Positions 23,590 to 35,724 are shown, counted from the stretch's first letter. The stretch: DNA of 64,000 nucleotides from Eumeta japonica (GCA_005406025.1 BGZK01000009.1:930001-994000), one strand, 5' to 3'. Notes: generated from the letters alone by a model not told the origin. Made by a program: numbers and translations.

Positions 23590-23940
23590 TTATCAGGTAG
23601 AGGGAATAAACGACATTCTCTATCGCGCGATTCGTTTCAGGACCGGATCGCTGAAAGGAGCGAGGAATTCAGAGACCCGTGAACTAGTGACGCAAACGAG
23701 ACTCGGGTTGCCGTCGCAAGCTCGGGGTACAGACGATAGGAGAGGTAGCGCGCGAGTCGTGCGAGATCCGCACACGCATACCCGCACTGGCTATTGAAGC
23801 TCTTGTAGAGACAGAGGCGCCCAAAGAATCCACCGTGGAGCGAGCTCCTGGTTCACCAGATCTAATTGATTTGTATAAACGTACTTTGCAGCCTCGCCGT
23901 CGAATAACCTATAGACTATAAATACTTAATTACATATTTT
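23590..23940 (+). pseudogene. Gypsy-type retroelement 3' fragment upstream of copy B
   Basis: It matches 50420-50720 upstream of copy C: AGGTAGAGGGAATAAACGAC, then a GAAAGGAGCG block, then TTGTATAAACGTACTTTGC and CCTCGCCGTCGA. In the copy C version the sequence continues leftward into a recognisable gypsy integrase. Here only the last part of pol and the following leader are left. It marks the left limit of what I can align between the B and C units. Confidence 0.65.
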
Positions 23941-24879
23941 AAAATAACAACCATAGTATCGAATTAATTATACGAATCAGTCACCTTTCGTATCCCGGTA
24001 TACATATCACCTCAACGAGTAGTTTAAAACATTCGCCGAGTATAAACAGAATCATTTATAAAAACAAACATCCGACATCAACTAACAATATTTATTGAAA
24101 CCTGAAAAATAACCAATTAAGTGCGCAAATGATGTAAACAACAACTCATAGGTTTTGAGATAAACGATACAGGACTTGTTCTTTAATTTTTTTTTAAGAG
24201 ACTTAATCTGTTATTGCGTTATTTCGGTAATGAGCGTGATTTGCAACAATATGAATAAATAAATTATGGTCTTTATCTGTACACACGATATTTTTATATA
24301 ATTTTGTGATACATATTTCTTTTATGACACACTTAATCCACATTTACTATTATAAAGTTGGTCGGCTGTCTGTCTGTCTGAATAATTTTATCATTTTAAA
24401 ACAGCCTGGTCGATCTTGACGTTTGGAATACAGAAGAAACTTGCGGCTAAGGAAATGATAGGCTGTGTTTGATTATTGATAAATAGTCCGTTTGTTTGTT
24501 TTTCCAAGCTAATTCCTGAAACGGCTGAACGCAATGTATTCAAATTTTGGAAAGAAATAGTTTATCTCCTGAAACACGAGACGGCACACTATTTATCCAA
24601 AAAAATAAATGTATAGATATGAGAAAAATAGCAGCAATGTATAAAGAGGGCCCAAAATCGACATCGCAATCGGCATTAGAATAGAAAGCGGGACCGGGGT
24701 TGATATTGAGAGCGCAATAAAGTTCGGACACGTGCATTTGCAAAATTTTGATTTACGTTAATAAATTTCCATTTCTTTCTTAAATATGGACAATATTTCC
24801 TAATAAGAGATGAAATAGAGGTAATCTGAAAACACTGGGTAAAATAAAATAGTTCATTTGGTATAGTTTACCAAGTATA

Positions 24880-24939
24880 ATACCCTTAAGTATCACGACC
24901 GGGTGTCAGTCAGTCGCGGCGCGGAGAACGCATCGAACG
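24880..24939 (+). promoter_or_regulatory. Gnmt: Probable Gnmt copy B promoter and non-coding exon
   Basis: A block that stays similar upstream of copies B and C contains TGTCAGTCAGTCGCG. TCAGT is the arthropod initiator consensus, here doubled. About 30 bp later comes AACGG|GTACGT-like sequence (ACG|GTACGT), a good 5' splice site also present in copy C (ACG|GTATGT). The coding exon is preceded by CTTTATAG|GT, a plausible acceptor. I infer a short non-coding first exon at about 24907-24939 spliced to 25934. No TATA box at the usual distance. Inference only. Confidence 0.45.
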
Positions 24940-25933
24940 GTACGTCTTTTTACTCTACTGTTAATTGAAACGCGAGATGTGTGCTCTTATGCAAAGAATG
25001 ATACTTTATATTGTTATTGCAGTACTTTTTTAACTAGCAGAAAAAATAGTAAGTTTTTATGCGACCCGCATAACATTTATAATTCGATATTGATGTTTTT
25101 TTTTTTCGAGTAGGATACGATTCAATATTAATCTTATTTCAATGCAAAAAAATTCGTCGCTACAAGTCAACAAGTAAGGGTTAAATTTAAGTTATTGCAA
25201 GTAATCGTGTATATCTTTTTACAGGGTTATTATAAAATGCCAAAGACTGTTCATGGTGCATAAACTATACCTATACCTCAATATTAGTTTAAATTAAACC
25301 TCATATAATAATGTTTATGTATATAAAATTAAAACCACTCCAATATGGAACAAATATAAACTGAATCTTTTTAATTTAATGAAAATAAATTTATTTATGA
25401 GTAGGTTTTAGGATACATCCTAATTTCTATATTACCCCAAGAATCCTATGGAATCGGAAAAAATGAAAACTGAGGGAATATGCTAGCATGCCCTATAATA
25501 TTTTACATACACACGTGTTTTTATTTTTTTTTCCAAATAATATCTTTATTTCGTAAGTAATATAATTATACGTGAAATACATCATAAACGAGTAGCAATA
25601 CTGGTTTTGTAGTAACTCATTTGATAGACGGTTTAATAACCGTTTCAAGTAATGAGTGCGCTATTCTTCATACAATCATTTTACAAATAAAACCCAAACA
25701 CAGAAACCGAAATAAATGACTATTACAAGTCGAAAACGCGCGTAACCTTGTCGAAGATCATATATGCGTGCATACACGCGTAGCGCGATAACGCACTGAA
25801 TAATAAACTATCTACTTAACTCTAAAGTCCCGAGCGAAATCGAAATATCTGCGTAAATAAGTACATAATTTCGATCATTTTGAGCAGCGAGCTCAAAATA
25901 GCGCATGACAGCCGAATTTGATGCGCTTTATAG
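24940..25933 (+). other. Probable 5' UTR intron of copy B
   Basis: GTACGT...TTTATAG. It is alignable to 52213-53204 in copy C throughout, with many substitutions. AT-rich and without coding signal. Confidence 0.4.
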
Positions 25934-25935
25934 GT

Positions 25936-26144
25936 ATGGCAGCAGATGAGGTGTTTGCGAGCCGATCGGCGGGTATTCCCTCTGAAGGGGTCAAAGATCA
26001 ATACGCCGACGGAAAGGCCGCCAGGATATGGAAGAAGTTTGTGGGCGATGGAAACGAAAGAATCGGAAAGTACAAGGATTTCCTGATCGGCCTGCTGAAG
26101 ACACACAACTGCGTCACGATTCTGGACGCCGCCTGCGGCACCGG
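25936..26144 (+). CDS. Gnmt: Gnmt copy B, exon 1
   Basis: It encodes residues 1-69 plus two bases of codon 70. The N-terminal segment carries DQYADGKAARIW (Tyr23 and Trp32 are equivalent to rat Tyr21 and Trp30 near the SAM site). The exon ends in LDAACGTG, motif I of the class I methyltransferase fold. I chose ATG 25936 because copy C uses the same ATGGCAGCAGA start and it matches the family's N-terminus; an in-frame ATG at 25921 lies before the likely acceptor. The donor is CCGG|GTTTGT, phase 2, shared with copy C. Confidence 0.92.
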
Positions 26145-27385
26145 GTTTGTTCACTTCTTAGTCGCTTGGTAGTTTCGAAGGTGCCGATCATGTTTTGGTT
26201 ATCGTTTTAGAAATTGTCATTGTGTATTGTAAAACTTAAGAAGAACATCATTCATCGGAGCTCTAACGCTTATGCAAGTAAAAATTTTGTGCATCCAAGT
26301 AATTTTCTGCATCGTAAATTGCAATCTATACACATAAATAATACAGTAGCAAGAAAGAATCGGTACATTTAAGATATTTGAGAAAAACTACTCTGGGGGT
26401 ATTAGAAACGTTAACAAAATAAATTTCCATGATTTTTAGAATTTTCATCCATCTCTCTCTCTATGTATTATCATAACTCGACAATGGCAAAACTGAGTAT
26501 AATAAAATTAAATTCTTTCCTTTAATTCTTTTAGGATTCATCGCCGTGTAAAATATAGGTCAGTGCTTAGAGTTTTTCTTTGTGTGTGTTCATATACTAA
26601 CATAATTAATAAACTGATTTAAATATTGTATGTTCATAGAACACACCGTTACGTGATATATAAGCTACTGTCCGACTGTATTCTTGTAATTCGACAACGC
26701 CTTAATCGATTTTAATGAAATTTGACATTCAATAGAACGTATGGGCCAACAAAATATAAACTATATATAGAAAAAAAAAGTTAATTTCGAAATCATTAGT
26801 ATAATTTTATATTGTCGACCACATTTATTCACTCGCTTTATTAGGATAGCAATAATGGCGAGAGAAGGAGATAGGGATTTAGACGGAAAGATAGGAGATA
26901 AGAAATTGAGGGAGAGGGAGGGGGGAAATATGGAGTGAGGGTAATAGAAGATTGAAATTGGAAATAAGATAAAGCTCGGAATTGATACTGCAATTAGGAT
27001 CAAGTTTAAGATCGATGTTTTAGTAAATATTAAAATGTCGATCAAACCTATCCCTCCGGGTGGAGTCGACGGCATACGCTATAAATATCAAAAACGTATG
27101 ACGTATATCTATCTGTCTCTCTCTGCTCATTAGCGCGCTTATCACTCAGTTATGTGATTTACGTCTTATCACCACTTACGTATTTTTTTTATTCGTACAA
27201 TAATATTTCTCACCGTGTTTTGGTATGACATTTTTTATTAATAAGTGACGTTGATAGTAAATCAAGTTTGAGGAAAATGACCACCAGTGCACTTTGAATA
27301 TAGCAGCCTGAAATGCCATAGGCAATATCTACATTTATTACGCTAATGCTCTAAAGAATAAAATTGTTATTAACTGACATCGCCC
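26145..27385 (+). other. Intron 1 of copy B, left part
   Basis: Alignable to 53416-55400 in copy C with indels. 26840-27060 is a purine-rich GGAGATAG/GAGGGAG and GATC-type degenerate repeat, also present in copy C at 54880-55080. No gene. Confidence 0.6.
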
Positions 27386-27809
27386 AAGAGCCAGCGACGG
27401 CCAGACCTTCGTTATTTTATAAAAGCTGAAAGTTTCTCTATGCATGTCCCCAACACAGGTAAGAACGACCAGCGACTATAGAGTTTGGGTTCTGGTTACT
27501 TGCGCAGGTAACAGATAGTAAAGGTGTATAAAATAGTACCTTAATTTCGTTAAAGTATAAAGCTCAGTTTTTATATTTTCTTCGATAACTTAAGAAAACA
27601 CGTCATCCATTGCCAGACACTTATTACGGTTGCTACCCCTTGCCAGACACCCCTGAACTTTAATAAATTATAATTGTACTTTCGTAATAGTATAAAAGCT
27701 AAATTTTATATATGTTACTTGGGGACCTATAAAAAAATGTTACCTCAACAGCCGGACAGTTTTAATGGTTTTTACACCTTGCCAGACACATTGAAAGTCC
27801 GCTATAGGC
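27386..27809 (+). repeat. Left terminal inverted repeat of the 1.9-kb transposon
   Basis: 424 bp, ending inward at GTCCGCTATAGGC. It contains three internal TTGCCAGACAC words, which may be protein-binding sites. Confidence 0.9.
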
Positions 27810-28518
27810 AGAGCTTACCTGGATTTCACGCCATCACAGGTTGTGATTTTAATCCTGCATTCTTCAGAAAAGGAAAATCAAAACCATACAAGACATTAAA
27901 AATATCCAGAGTACCAGGAAGCTTTCAAGAACTTTGGTAACAGCGAATTAATTGAAAATTTAGATCAACAACAAAACATCTTTAATATTATTCAGAGATT
28001 TATATGCAATGTATACAATGTCCATAATGTAATTGATGTTGATGCCGCTAGACTTCAAATATTCATTGACTCGTATACAGTCTCCGATGTAAACGAAGCT
28101 TTTAACCGAAAGAAGTTGCGAAATTTTGACGCTAGCAATCTACCACCTTGCAAAAGCGAACTATTGCAGCAATTTCTGCGAGCAAATTATATATGCACCA
28201 TTTGAGTAATGCTCATCTGAAAATCCAACCACATATCAACCAGACAATAATGGCTGGATATTGAAAGATCAAAATACCAATTCAAATGGTTTGAAGGGGA
28301 TCAATTACCAAGTTATGTCAGTGATTCGCTCAAAACTCAATCAGGTATATAATTATTATGACAAGTTATTGTACATAATTTTAATTATTTATAATTCAAT
28401 AAACTTGCTTATTTTTTCAGAAACTGATGGAGAAGGCGATATTGACGACGATGAAGCCATTGACTGGAGTAACAGTGATGAAGAAAATGAAAATATCGAC
28501 GACAATGATGAAAATTAG
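27800..28518 (+). pseudogene. Truncated PIN/XPG-like nuclease-type gene
   Basis: The reading starts at the edge of the left repeat with LPGFHAITGCDFNPAFFRKGKSKP, the same block as HAFTGSD in the larger element. After frameshifts come FDASNLPPCKSELLQQFLRA and an IW.NAHLK block, then DNNGW. A probable intron (GTATAT at 28346 to TTTTTTCAG before 28421) leads to an acidic tail (DGEGDIDDDEAIDW and EENENIDDNDEN) and stop. Everything upstream of the HAITGCD motif is gone. It can make no working nuclease. Confidence 0.7.
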
Positions 28519-28651
28519 AGAAACAATTAAATATTTTTTTACATGTACCAATAATTTTTCTGTACTTTATAATATTAAAATAAAATTTTTACTTTTATAA
28601 GATGGCTATAAGCGTAATAAAATTATTTTATTATTGGATAACTTAATATAT

Positions 28652-28652
28652 A

Positions 28653-28712
<60 letters not shown>
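28652..28712 (+). repeat. (AT)n microsatellite
   Basis: About 60 bp of alternating A and T within the 1.9-kb transposon, followed by partly degenerate TTAATATATA repeats to about 28780. Confidence 0.95.
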
Positions 28713-28714
<2 letters not shown>

Positions 28715-28852
28715 AATATATATATATACTTAATATATAACTTAATATATATAACTTAATATATAAGATTGAATAACTTAATATAAAAGATCGCACTAGA
28801 CGAAGCGCCCTATCTCACTGCACCCGCTTGAACAGCTGTTATACGCGCTCGC

Positions 28853-29275
28853 GCCTATAGCGGACTTTCAATGTGTCTGGCAAGTGTAAAACCATTAAAA
28901 CTGTCCGGCTGTTGAGGTAACATTTTTTATAGGTCCCCAAGTAACATATATAAAATTTAGCTTTTATACTATTACGAAAGTACAATTATAATTTATTAAA
29001 GTTCAGGGTGTCTGGCAAGGGTAGCAACCGTAATAAGTGTCTGGCAATGGATGACGTGTTTTCTTAAGTTATCCCGAAGAAAATATAAAAAAACTGAGCT
29101 TTATACTTTAACGAAATTAAGGTACTATTTTATACACCTTTACTATCTGTTACCTGCGCAAGTAACCAGAACCCAAACTCTATAGTCGCTGGTCGTTCTT
29201 ATCTGTGTTGGGGACATGCATAGAGAAACTTTCAGCTTTTATAAAATAACGAAGGTCTGGCCGTCGCTGGCTCTT
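28853..29275 (-). repeat. Right terminal inverted repeat of the 1.9-kb transposon
   Basis: Reverse complement of 27386-27809 with a handful of mismatches. It ends GGCTCTT at 29275. Confidence 0.9.
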
Positions 29276-29566
29276 GCTCTAACAGATTTGCCAACGCAGA
29301 GGCGAAACTATTGAAGTTAAAAGACTAATTTCGGACAGTAGGTTCCTTTTAAAATGTAAGCAAACAATAAGAACAGTTTTTGAAAATGTATCCCCACGCG
29401 ATGCAAAATAAAGTGAAGGTTTGTATGGAAATCCTAATATACCTGAAGCTAGAATCATTAAAATTAGATTTATTATAATACACGCATGCGTATGAATATA
29501 AGTGTTTTCGTGACGCGTGCTCTTTATAATTCAAATATAATTTAATTAAGGTAGGATATATTTTAG

Positions 29567-29694
29567 GATCGACTCCATGATGCTAGTCGACGAGGGCTTC
29601 AAAGTGGTATCCGTGGACGCCTCTGACCAAATGCTGAAGCACGCGCTCAAGGCGCGCTGGGAGAAACGGAAGGACCCCAAGTACGACGAATGGG
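29567..29694 (+). CDS. Gnmt: Gnmt copy B, exon 2
   Basis: 128 bp encoding residues 70-113: motif I end, motif II ([11 protein letters not shown], Asp87 for SAM ribose) and the [15 protein letters not shown] helix. Acceptor ATATTTTAG, donor TGGG|GTACGT. Apart from its first base the exon is identical to copy C, and about 170 bp of following intron are nearly so, while the sequence just before the acceptor is unrelated. Confidence 0.95.
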
Positions 29695-30039
29695 GTACGT
29701 ACGGCGACCACAGAGTGCAGTCAAAGTGTATGAGCTAACTTCTATCAATCTACTTAAATACTTGAGAGTCCTAGCCACTTATACCAGTTTTTATTAAGAA
29801 CAATATTATGTTTATTATGAACCGCATGACGTAGGAGCCTGTGCAACGCATTTATGTGAGTTAGATTTTAATGTACTGTATAGGCCGAGCGAGCAAATGG
29901 AATCGCCATATGATATAGATAAGAATGGTGGCGGCCGAATGCCTTTGAATCATAAGGTAAGTTGAGTCTGATAATGAATGGATTGGCTCATGAATTTTTT
30001 AAACTTAAGACACTCGGTTATACATCGGAGAAGCACGGA

Positions 30040-30827
30040 AGCACGGGTAAGATCACCAAATACTTCTTTCCCCGGGTGGAACAAGCGTATAGGGTCCTCA
30101 GGAATATCGACGTGACGTACCAAGTGGCGCAGACCCTAACGAGCCATGGTGGGTTCGCGCAGTACCTGTTTAGTTTCAAGTTGCGGGACTCACCACACTG
30201 CGCCTGTGACCCCGCCAAAACTCGACGTGCTGCACGTTCCCGAGGACTGCAATATGATCCTTCGGGAGCGTGCGGCATTGGAGGCGGAGATAAGCGTCCG
30301 GGTTTCGGGGCGGCACTTCCGGAGATCCAATGGAATACAAGCAAAAGAAAAAAAAATGTATCGTTTTGCGGCATGGTCGTAGAGAGATGTTAGTTAAACA
30401 AGAGTAGTTAAAAATGATAAGGTTTATAGGAGAAAATATATGGAATAGCTTGATGGAAGAAAATGTTTAAAAATGCAATAAACAGAGAAGGCAACTTATA
30501 AAATTGAACAGGCCTGGGATGGTAGGGAAACATTGTTGACAATGAAATAAATAAACAAGATGTATATAGATATATAAGTATAATGAAGAAATAATGGAAT
30601 GAAATAAAGGAATAATGGAATAAGGAATGACAATGTAAAACAAAATGTAATAGGGTTATAAAAAAAATTTAAAAAAAGAAAAAGAGAGAAAAAGAAAATA
30701 ACAGACTAAGCAAATTAATTTATTATGACCCTATAATACCTACCATTTCAGTGTGATAGAAATGTATAAAAGATAGCTTATAAGGGCCGTGGTTGCCATG
30801 CCACGGGGGCTGATCATAAAAAAAAAA
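30040..30827 (+). mobile_element. 5'-truncated R1-like LINE
   Basis: The open part (to about 30395) reads TGKITKYFFPRVEQAYRVL, LTSHGGFAQYLFSFKL, then SPHCACD and, after a frameshift, a DVLHV.EDCN-type block, typical of the C-terminal region of R1-like retrotransposon proteins with its CCHC-like H/C motif. A 3' UTR follows, with a CCGTGG..CCACGG hairpin near 30790, ending in a run of A's at 30818-30827. In copy C the flanking GGAGAAGC and GTTCCAAGATCC are joined by a different 80-bp segment, so the insertion is specific to copy B. Confidence 0.8.
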
Positions 30828-30882
30828 GCGTTCCAAGATCCAAGACAACAAAGGTCCGAACCTCCCAATCCGAACTAATAAA

Positions 30883-30908
30883 CAAAAAGACATAAGTATG
30901 TCTTTTTG
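30883..30908. repeat. Derived hairpin in intron 2 of copy B (12-bp arms, 2-nt loop)
   Basis: CAAAAAGACATA, AG, TATGTCTTTTTG. Copy C at 56465-56485 reads GACAAAAAGACATACGGTCA with no inverted arm. Confidence 0.85.
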
Positions 30909-31556
30909 GCCGTAAGTACGACCAATTGACGAATTAAAAGCTGTTTTGATCGATCCGAAAACGCTTATTGTGACGGTCTCGAATATTTATTATTTTGTAA
31001 CTATAAAGTAAATAGTTTTTAAAGTTATTGAAGAGAATAGATGAAAATTAACCATTACCCCCTCTTCTTTAAAATGACTGCCTAAAATTTTGAAAATAAT
31101 ACTGAAAATAGTTATTTACTTATAGATTACAGAAAATCAATACCTAGTTTGCTTCGTTTCAGAGTCCAGTATAAATTGACACTCGCTAAGTATGTGAGTG
31201 TTTACTTAGTACATACCAGTTTGTTTTTTATTTTTGCACTATCGTAAAAGCAGTAACATGTACAAGCATCAAACTTGGCGTGATCATAATGCAAACTCAA
31301 GGAAAACAATAACTAACAATCGGGCTGATGTGAGTGGTGTTTATACATATTGAGAATTCGCAAACGAATGGGTAAAAATAATTTCTTTTAAGTGTCTAAT
31401 TTAACACAAAGATATTTTATTGTAGTTCAGAACTCTTGATGTTCGAGTCTGACTCGCGTTTGGCCGCTTATTTTAGTATCATTATTATCTTACAATAAAA
31501 CACATTCATTTGTAAAATCATAAAGTTACTTCTAATGTAATTGATTACTTTCACAG

Positions 31557-31816
31557 TTATAGAAGAAGCGAACTGGAAAACATTGTATCGCAACGTGCAG
31601 CATTTTCAACCGGGCGTCCAGTTCGACGCGATGCTGTGCCTCGGCAACTCTTTCGCGCAGCTGATCGACGAGTTCGGCGACCAGCGCGAGCAGCTCGAAG
31701 CACTGAGGAACTTCGCTCTCTGCCTCAAGCCGGGCGGGCTCTTAATCATCGATCACAGGAACTACGACTCCATCATCGACAGCGGCGCCACGCCTAACAA
31801 ATCCTTATATTACAAT
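31557..31816 (+). CDS. Gnmt: Gnmt copy B, exon 3
   Basis: 260 bp encoding residues 113-199, the catalytic core. It keeps the Gly-Asn pair (142/143) and HRNYD with Arg180 (rat Arg175). However, it has Gln147 in LGNSFAQ, where copies A and C and mammalian GNMT have His (rat His142). Other changes specific to B are AMLCLG and QLIDEF. Acceptor TTTCACAG, donor AAT|GTAAGA, phase 0 exit. Reading frame intact. Confidence 0.95.
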
Positions 31817-31984
31817 GTAAGATTGAAGAGGTGCCCAAAATAATTTTAATTGAACAAGCGGAAATAGCTTATCAGTTAATACAATAGCAATTATTTAATA
31901 TTAAGCAAATCACTTGAGGAACGGCAAGACAGATGTGTGAGTTTTTTAAAACGAAGTTTCTTATCATATATAAATATTTTAAGT

Positions 31985-32200
31985 AATGACACTTAAAATT
32001 TTTAGAACTGGCCACATAGAAACTGTTAAGCAAAAACATAATTAAAGTTTAAAAATGGAACTCTGCTAACCTTATTATGTATATTGCATTCATCTGTCAT
32101 TTATTTTTACAAATTGGCGACAAAAATAAAATTGTTTGTCTATTAATGCTAGAAAACTTTCTTGCAATAATGTTCTATAACTCACTGAAAATGACTCGTC
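31985..32200 (+). pseudogene. Mariner 5' fragment
   Basis: Matches the left parts of the mariners at 12073 and 59560 (GAACTGGCCACATAGAAACT, CTATTAATGCTAGAAAA..TTCTTGCAATAATG). Only the 5' region is present. 32200-32405 is unrelated and unassigned. In copy C the same mariner is present, so it predates the duplication. Confidence 0.65.
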
Positions 32201-32404
32201 GATTACGATGCCTGCTCCGAGGGTCGAACGCTCGAAACTGTTACTTGTTGATCCCCGAAAGCAGACTCGGTCAGTCGTTAAATACACAATCAGGATCTGC
32301 AGCTCAGCGGTGATAAAAAGGTACCCTGTTTTACTAAAAAACACTTTTACCTTATTATTTACAAACAGAGCGGCGGAGTAAAGCTGAGGGACCAGTACAG
32401 TGGC

Positions 32405-34320
32405 ATTAAGCAGCTTTATATATATTTATAGTTTTCCCCGTGCGAAGGGGGGGGGGAAGGAGGAGAAAAACCCACAATGAGCCGTCCGTGTGCCCGGGCA
32501 CACGGGTGTGTCTGACTCGCACGGACTAAAAACCTCCTGAACAACCTCTGGCTGCAATGTGGATAGCCAAGGGCTTTGACCTTCTTCTGAAACGCGGCCA
32601 TTTCGGCATGGAAATGCCGTCGGTGCGTAACTGCCCTATGGGTGTCTTTTAATTAGACACCTCGACATAGGAGGTCACGTGAAGTTTGCAGTACGGACTG
32701 AAACTTCAAAGGGGACACCGGGAGGCGCAGAAAGCGCACCAGGTTGATGACCTTAAAGGTCGTAATGGGTGGGGAGAACCCTACTCCTACTCAATGGCCA
32801 TCTTATTTACTTCTATAAGTTTTTCCACCTCGACGGTGAGATCGTCCGGCGGATCTAACAGGACGTTCCTTGGTCTTCTACAAAAATGATGCGGAAGAGG
32901 TGGGTCGTAAGATACGGCCGAGACTAACAATGGATTTGGATGGCTACTCGCTATATCGAAGAAACGCTGTAATGCGTCCTTCATAAATTTGAAAATGGTT
33001 GGGAGTTCTACCGGTGAAGTACCTAGTTTTAGACGTACCAAGGTGCGTCAGCTGCTCTCCTACAGAATTTATTCTGCGCTATTTGTAGATCATTTGTGTA
33101 TCAGGCTTTGCATGAGCAAAGACTGGACTCGCGTATGTCATGACCGACCTGATGCACATCGTGTATATAGTACGCTTGTTACGTAACGACATCTTGCTTT
33201 TACGACCTATCATACCGTATAAACGAGATAGATAAAATAATGTAAACTTTCTAACGCGGGCGATATGATCTTGATGATGAGATGATGGAGATGCTTATCA
33301 ATCGTGATGCCTAAATATTTATAGTTATGTTGCCACGGAATTGGCTTATTTAAAATTCTTTGATGAGGGGTATCAAAGGTACCGGAAATTGCACCTTATG
33401 TGCATTCTAATCAAAGTAGATGGATGCTGTCATGTCTGGATTGACGTTTATTCTCCAGATGTGAAGCCCTTGTGTTAGCTCATCGATGGCTCTCTGTAAC
33501 CTCGGAAGAATGTTACCTATACTTTTTAGCCTAAGGTAAAGTACAGTGTCAACTGCAAAAAAAGCGCGAGTTGGACGTCTCTCGACGGTCGCGGTATGTC
33601 GTTTACGTACGCGGAGTACAGCAGTGGAATAGAGCGTGGAGCCTAGAGGTACTTCAGTTCTGATAGGTCTCATTGACGAGTACGTATTGTTCAGTCTGAA
33701 AGAAAAGTGGTGATTACTAATATAGTGATGGATTATTAAAACGAGACGATTTGGGAGCTCTAGCTGATAGAGCTTATGTATAAGTCCTGCGTGCTAAACC
33801 CTACCAAAGGCCTTAGCTATGTCAAAGAAGACCGCCACTGTCTTTCTTTTGATTTTAAAACCTTTAGAGATGTATTCTACAAGACGGAAGCCTTGTTGTG
33901 GGCAAGAATCATAAGGTACCTAATACGCTGAAAAGACTTATAGGTCTGTAACTAGCGGGGATATCGCATGGCTTCCTCGACTTAGGAATACCTATAACTA
34001 CAGCTTCCTTCCAAACTGTAGGAAAGTAACAATTTTGTATGCACGCATTGAAAATCGCGACCAATAGAGCTACATGGGGTGCAGAAAAGCATTTAAGTGC
34101 TTTACTGCTAATGGTGTCCCTCTGGTGATTTTCTAATTTTTAGACCTTTAATGTGCTTGCTAACTTCGTCATGCGTAATTAGATCCAGATCGTCTTTAGG
34201 TGGGAGAGACACTCTGTGACGAACCTCCTTTTCCACCCTCCTAACATATTCCAAGTCATATGGGGGATTGTCTGAGGATTGACGTGACTTTTTATAAAAT
34301 ATGGTGCTATATTTATAGGC
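32405..34320 (-). mobile_element. Jockey-type LINE, 5'-truncated and decayed
   Basis: On the minus strand reverse-transcriptase pieces run from about 34320 to 32790. In 33673-33407 a VPLGST block is followed by the active-site region, which reads FAVDTVLYLR instead of the usual FADDT.LYLR. One catalytic Asp is therefore lost. INVNPDMTASIYFD follows. The C-terminal block at 33041-32790 (HPNPLL, RRPRNVL.DPPDDLTV) is typical of moth and butterfly jockey-like elements. The 3' UTR (32780-32405) includes the CCCGGGCACACGG hairpin-like region and ends GGGGAAAACTATAAATA. Stops and frameshifts abound. Confidence 0.85.
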
Positions 34321-34689
34321 TCAAAGCGCCATTAGTAATGTGAGGGCGAATACACACTTAAAACATTTATTACCAATCAACTGTCGCCTATTTTCCTTTA
34401 CAATTTTATTGAATATGATTAATTATTACATGTTATGTAAGTTCTAATTATATGGGAATAACTAGCGTCATATATAAGTGTTATCTATTTTCACCTTATA
34501 TCAATGTGCAATGAGTACAAATTGTTCTAATATTGAATTGCTACAATTTCATGTACATATATCTATTTTATTACAATTAACTCGGCGTAACGCGGGAGTT
34601 AAGCTCGAATAACTTATATTTTTTATTGTTTATAACACTAAACTAAATATTCGTAGTTTACTCAAAATCTATATCGCTGACACTCATGT

Positions 34690-35722
34690 TGCTATTTAAG
34701 CCAACAATAATTATGACAGACTATAGTTGACTTGCCATGATAAAGCTCCTTCCCTTGTCACTGTTTATAAGTGGTTTAACGAGTTCAATCATGACGCACT
34801 AATTTGACTGATCATCTGCATGAGGGACGAGGGACGTCCTTCTACGGCAACGCCCGAAGACAACATCAGTGATGTGCAGCTCATGATAAATACTGACAAA
34901 AGAGTTACCTACCAGCATATTCGGAGAAGCTTACGCATCGATATGAGGAAATGCACAAAATTCTTCATGAACATTCAGCGGTCAGGAAACTTTGTACTCG
35001 GTGGATACTTCATAATGTGACTGAATCTTGAAAACTCCGTCGTTTTAACTGTTTCCGCAAAATGATGCAATTATTTCCCGGTGACTCAAATACTGTATAC
35101 AACATAGTCACAGGTGACGATAGCTGGATTTAGTATTACGCTATCGAAACAAAAAGACAGTCTGCTCGGTGGGTGTCTGTTTAGTACTTGCCTACTAAAA
35201 TAAAACGAGGTTGAAGCGTCGGAATAAAAATTATAGCTTTTGGTGGAGGGTGATGGAAAGACGGAAGAATGACAGGTCATTATGCAACAATTATTTTGGA
35301 AGATGAAACAGCATGTCACTGCAGGCTGGTATACTAACAATTATTTACCTCTTATTTTGGAAAAAAATCGGGAAAAACGAATTCGCAATAGGATTCTCCT
35401 TCAACATGACAACGCCTTACCCCATATCGCCAGACGAACAATAACTGTTTGGGGACGTTAGGTATAGAAATATTGACTCACTCGCTTTACGACCCCAACC
35501 TCGCACAATGCAATTTATTTTTATTTTCTAAAATAAAAGTAAACCATCTAGAAAAATGGTTTACGGACACCGAGGAAGCAATTCCTGCATATGAAAAGAC
35601 CGTCGAAGCGACCCCTAAATGCGATGGGGCAAAGTATTTCTCTCAATGGTTCTATCGAATGCAGCGATGTATTGATCTCAACAAACACTATTTTGAAAAA
35701 CGATAATAATAAAATTAACTTG
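34690..35722 (+). pseudogene. Mariner transposase relic, nearly full length
   Basis: In order: the N-terminal region with D.PEDNISDVQLMINTDKRV, a helix-turn-helix (YQHIRRSLRI), VTGDDSWI (catalytic Asp block) near 35110, LLQHDNALPH near 35400, and a C-terminal W.R...WFYRMQRCIDLN ending in a stop at about 35706. Frameshifts and stops break it in at least four places. The copy at 48790-49374 (-) is close to it. Confidence 0.85.
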
Positions 35723-35724
35723 CT

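Larger units (their letters stand above)
27386..29275 (+). mobile_element. 1.9-kb long-TIR DNA transposon, internally deleted
   Basis: Starts AAGAGCCAGCGACGGCCAGA and ends with the complement. The two arms (27386-27809 and 28853-29275) are nearly identical. Inside are the C-terminal half of the same nuclease-type gene as in the element at 122-3222, with its acidic tail, and an AT microsatellite. The 5' half of the gene is missing directly after the left arm, so this is an internally deleted, non-autonomous copy. Copy C lacks it at the matching place (about 55390-55420), so insertion came after the B/C duplication. No clear target-site duplication. Confidence 0.85.

Noticed and set aside
25918..25935. 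Upstream in-frame ATG of Gnmt copy B (25921)
   Set aside because: It lies before a likely splice acceptor, and copy C has no equivalent; ATG 25936 matches copy C and the family N-terminus.
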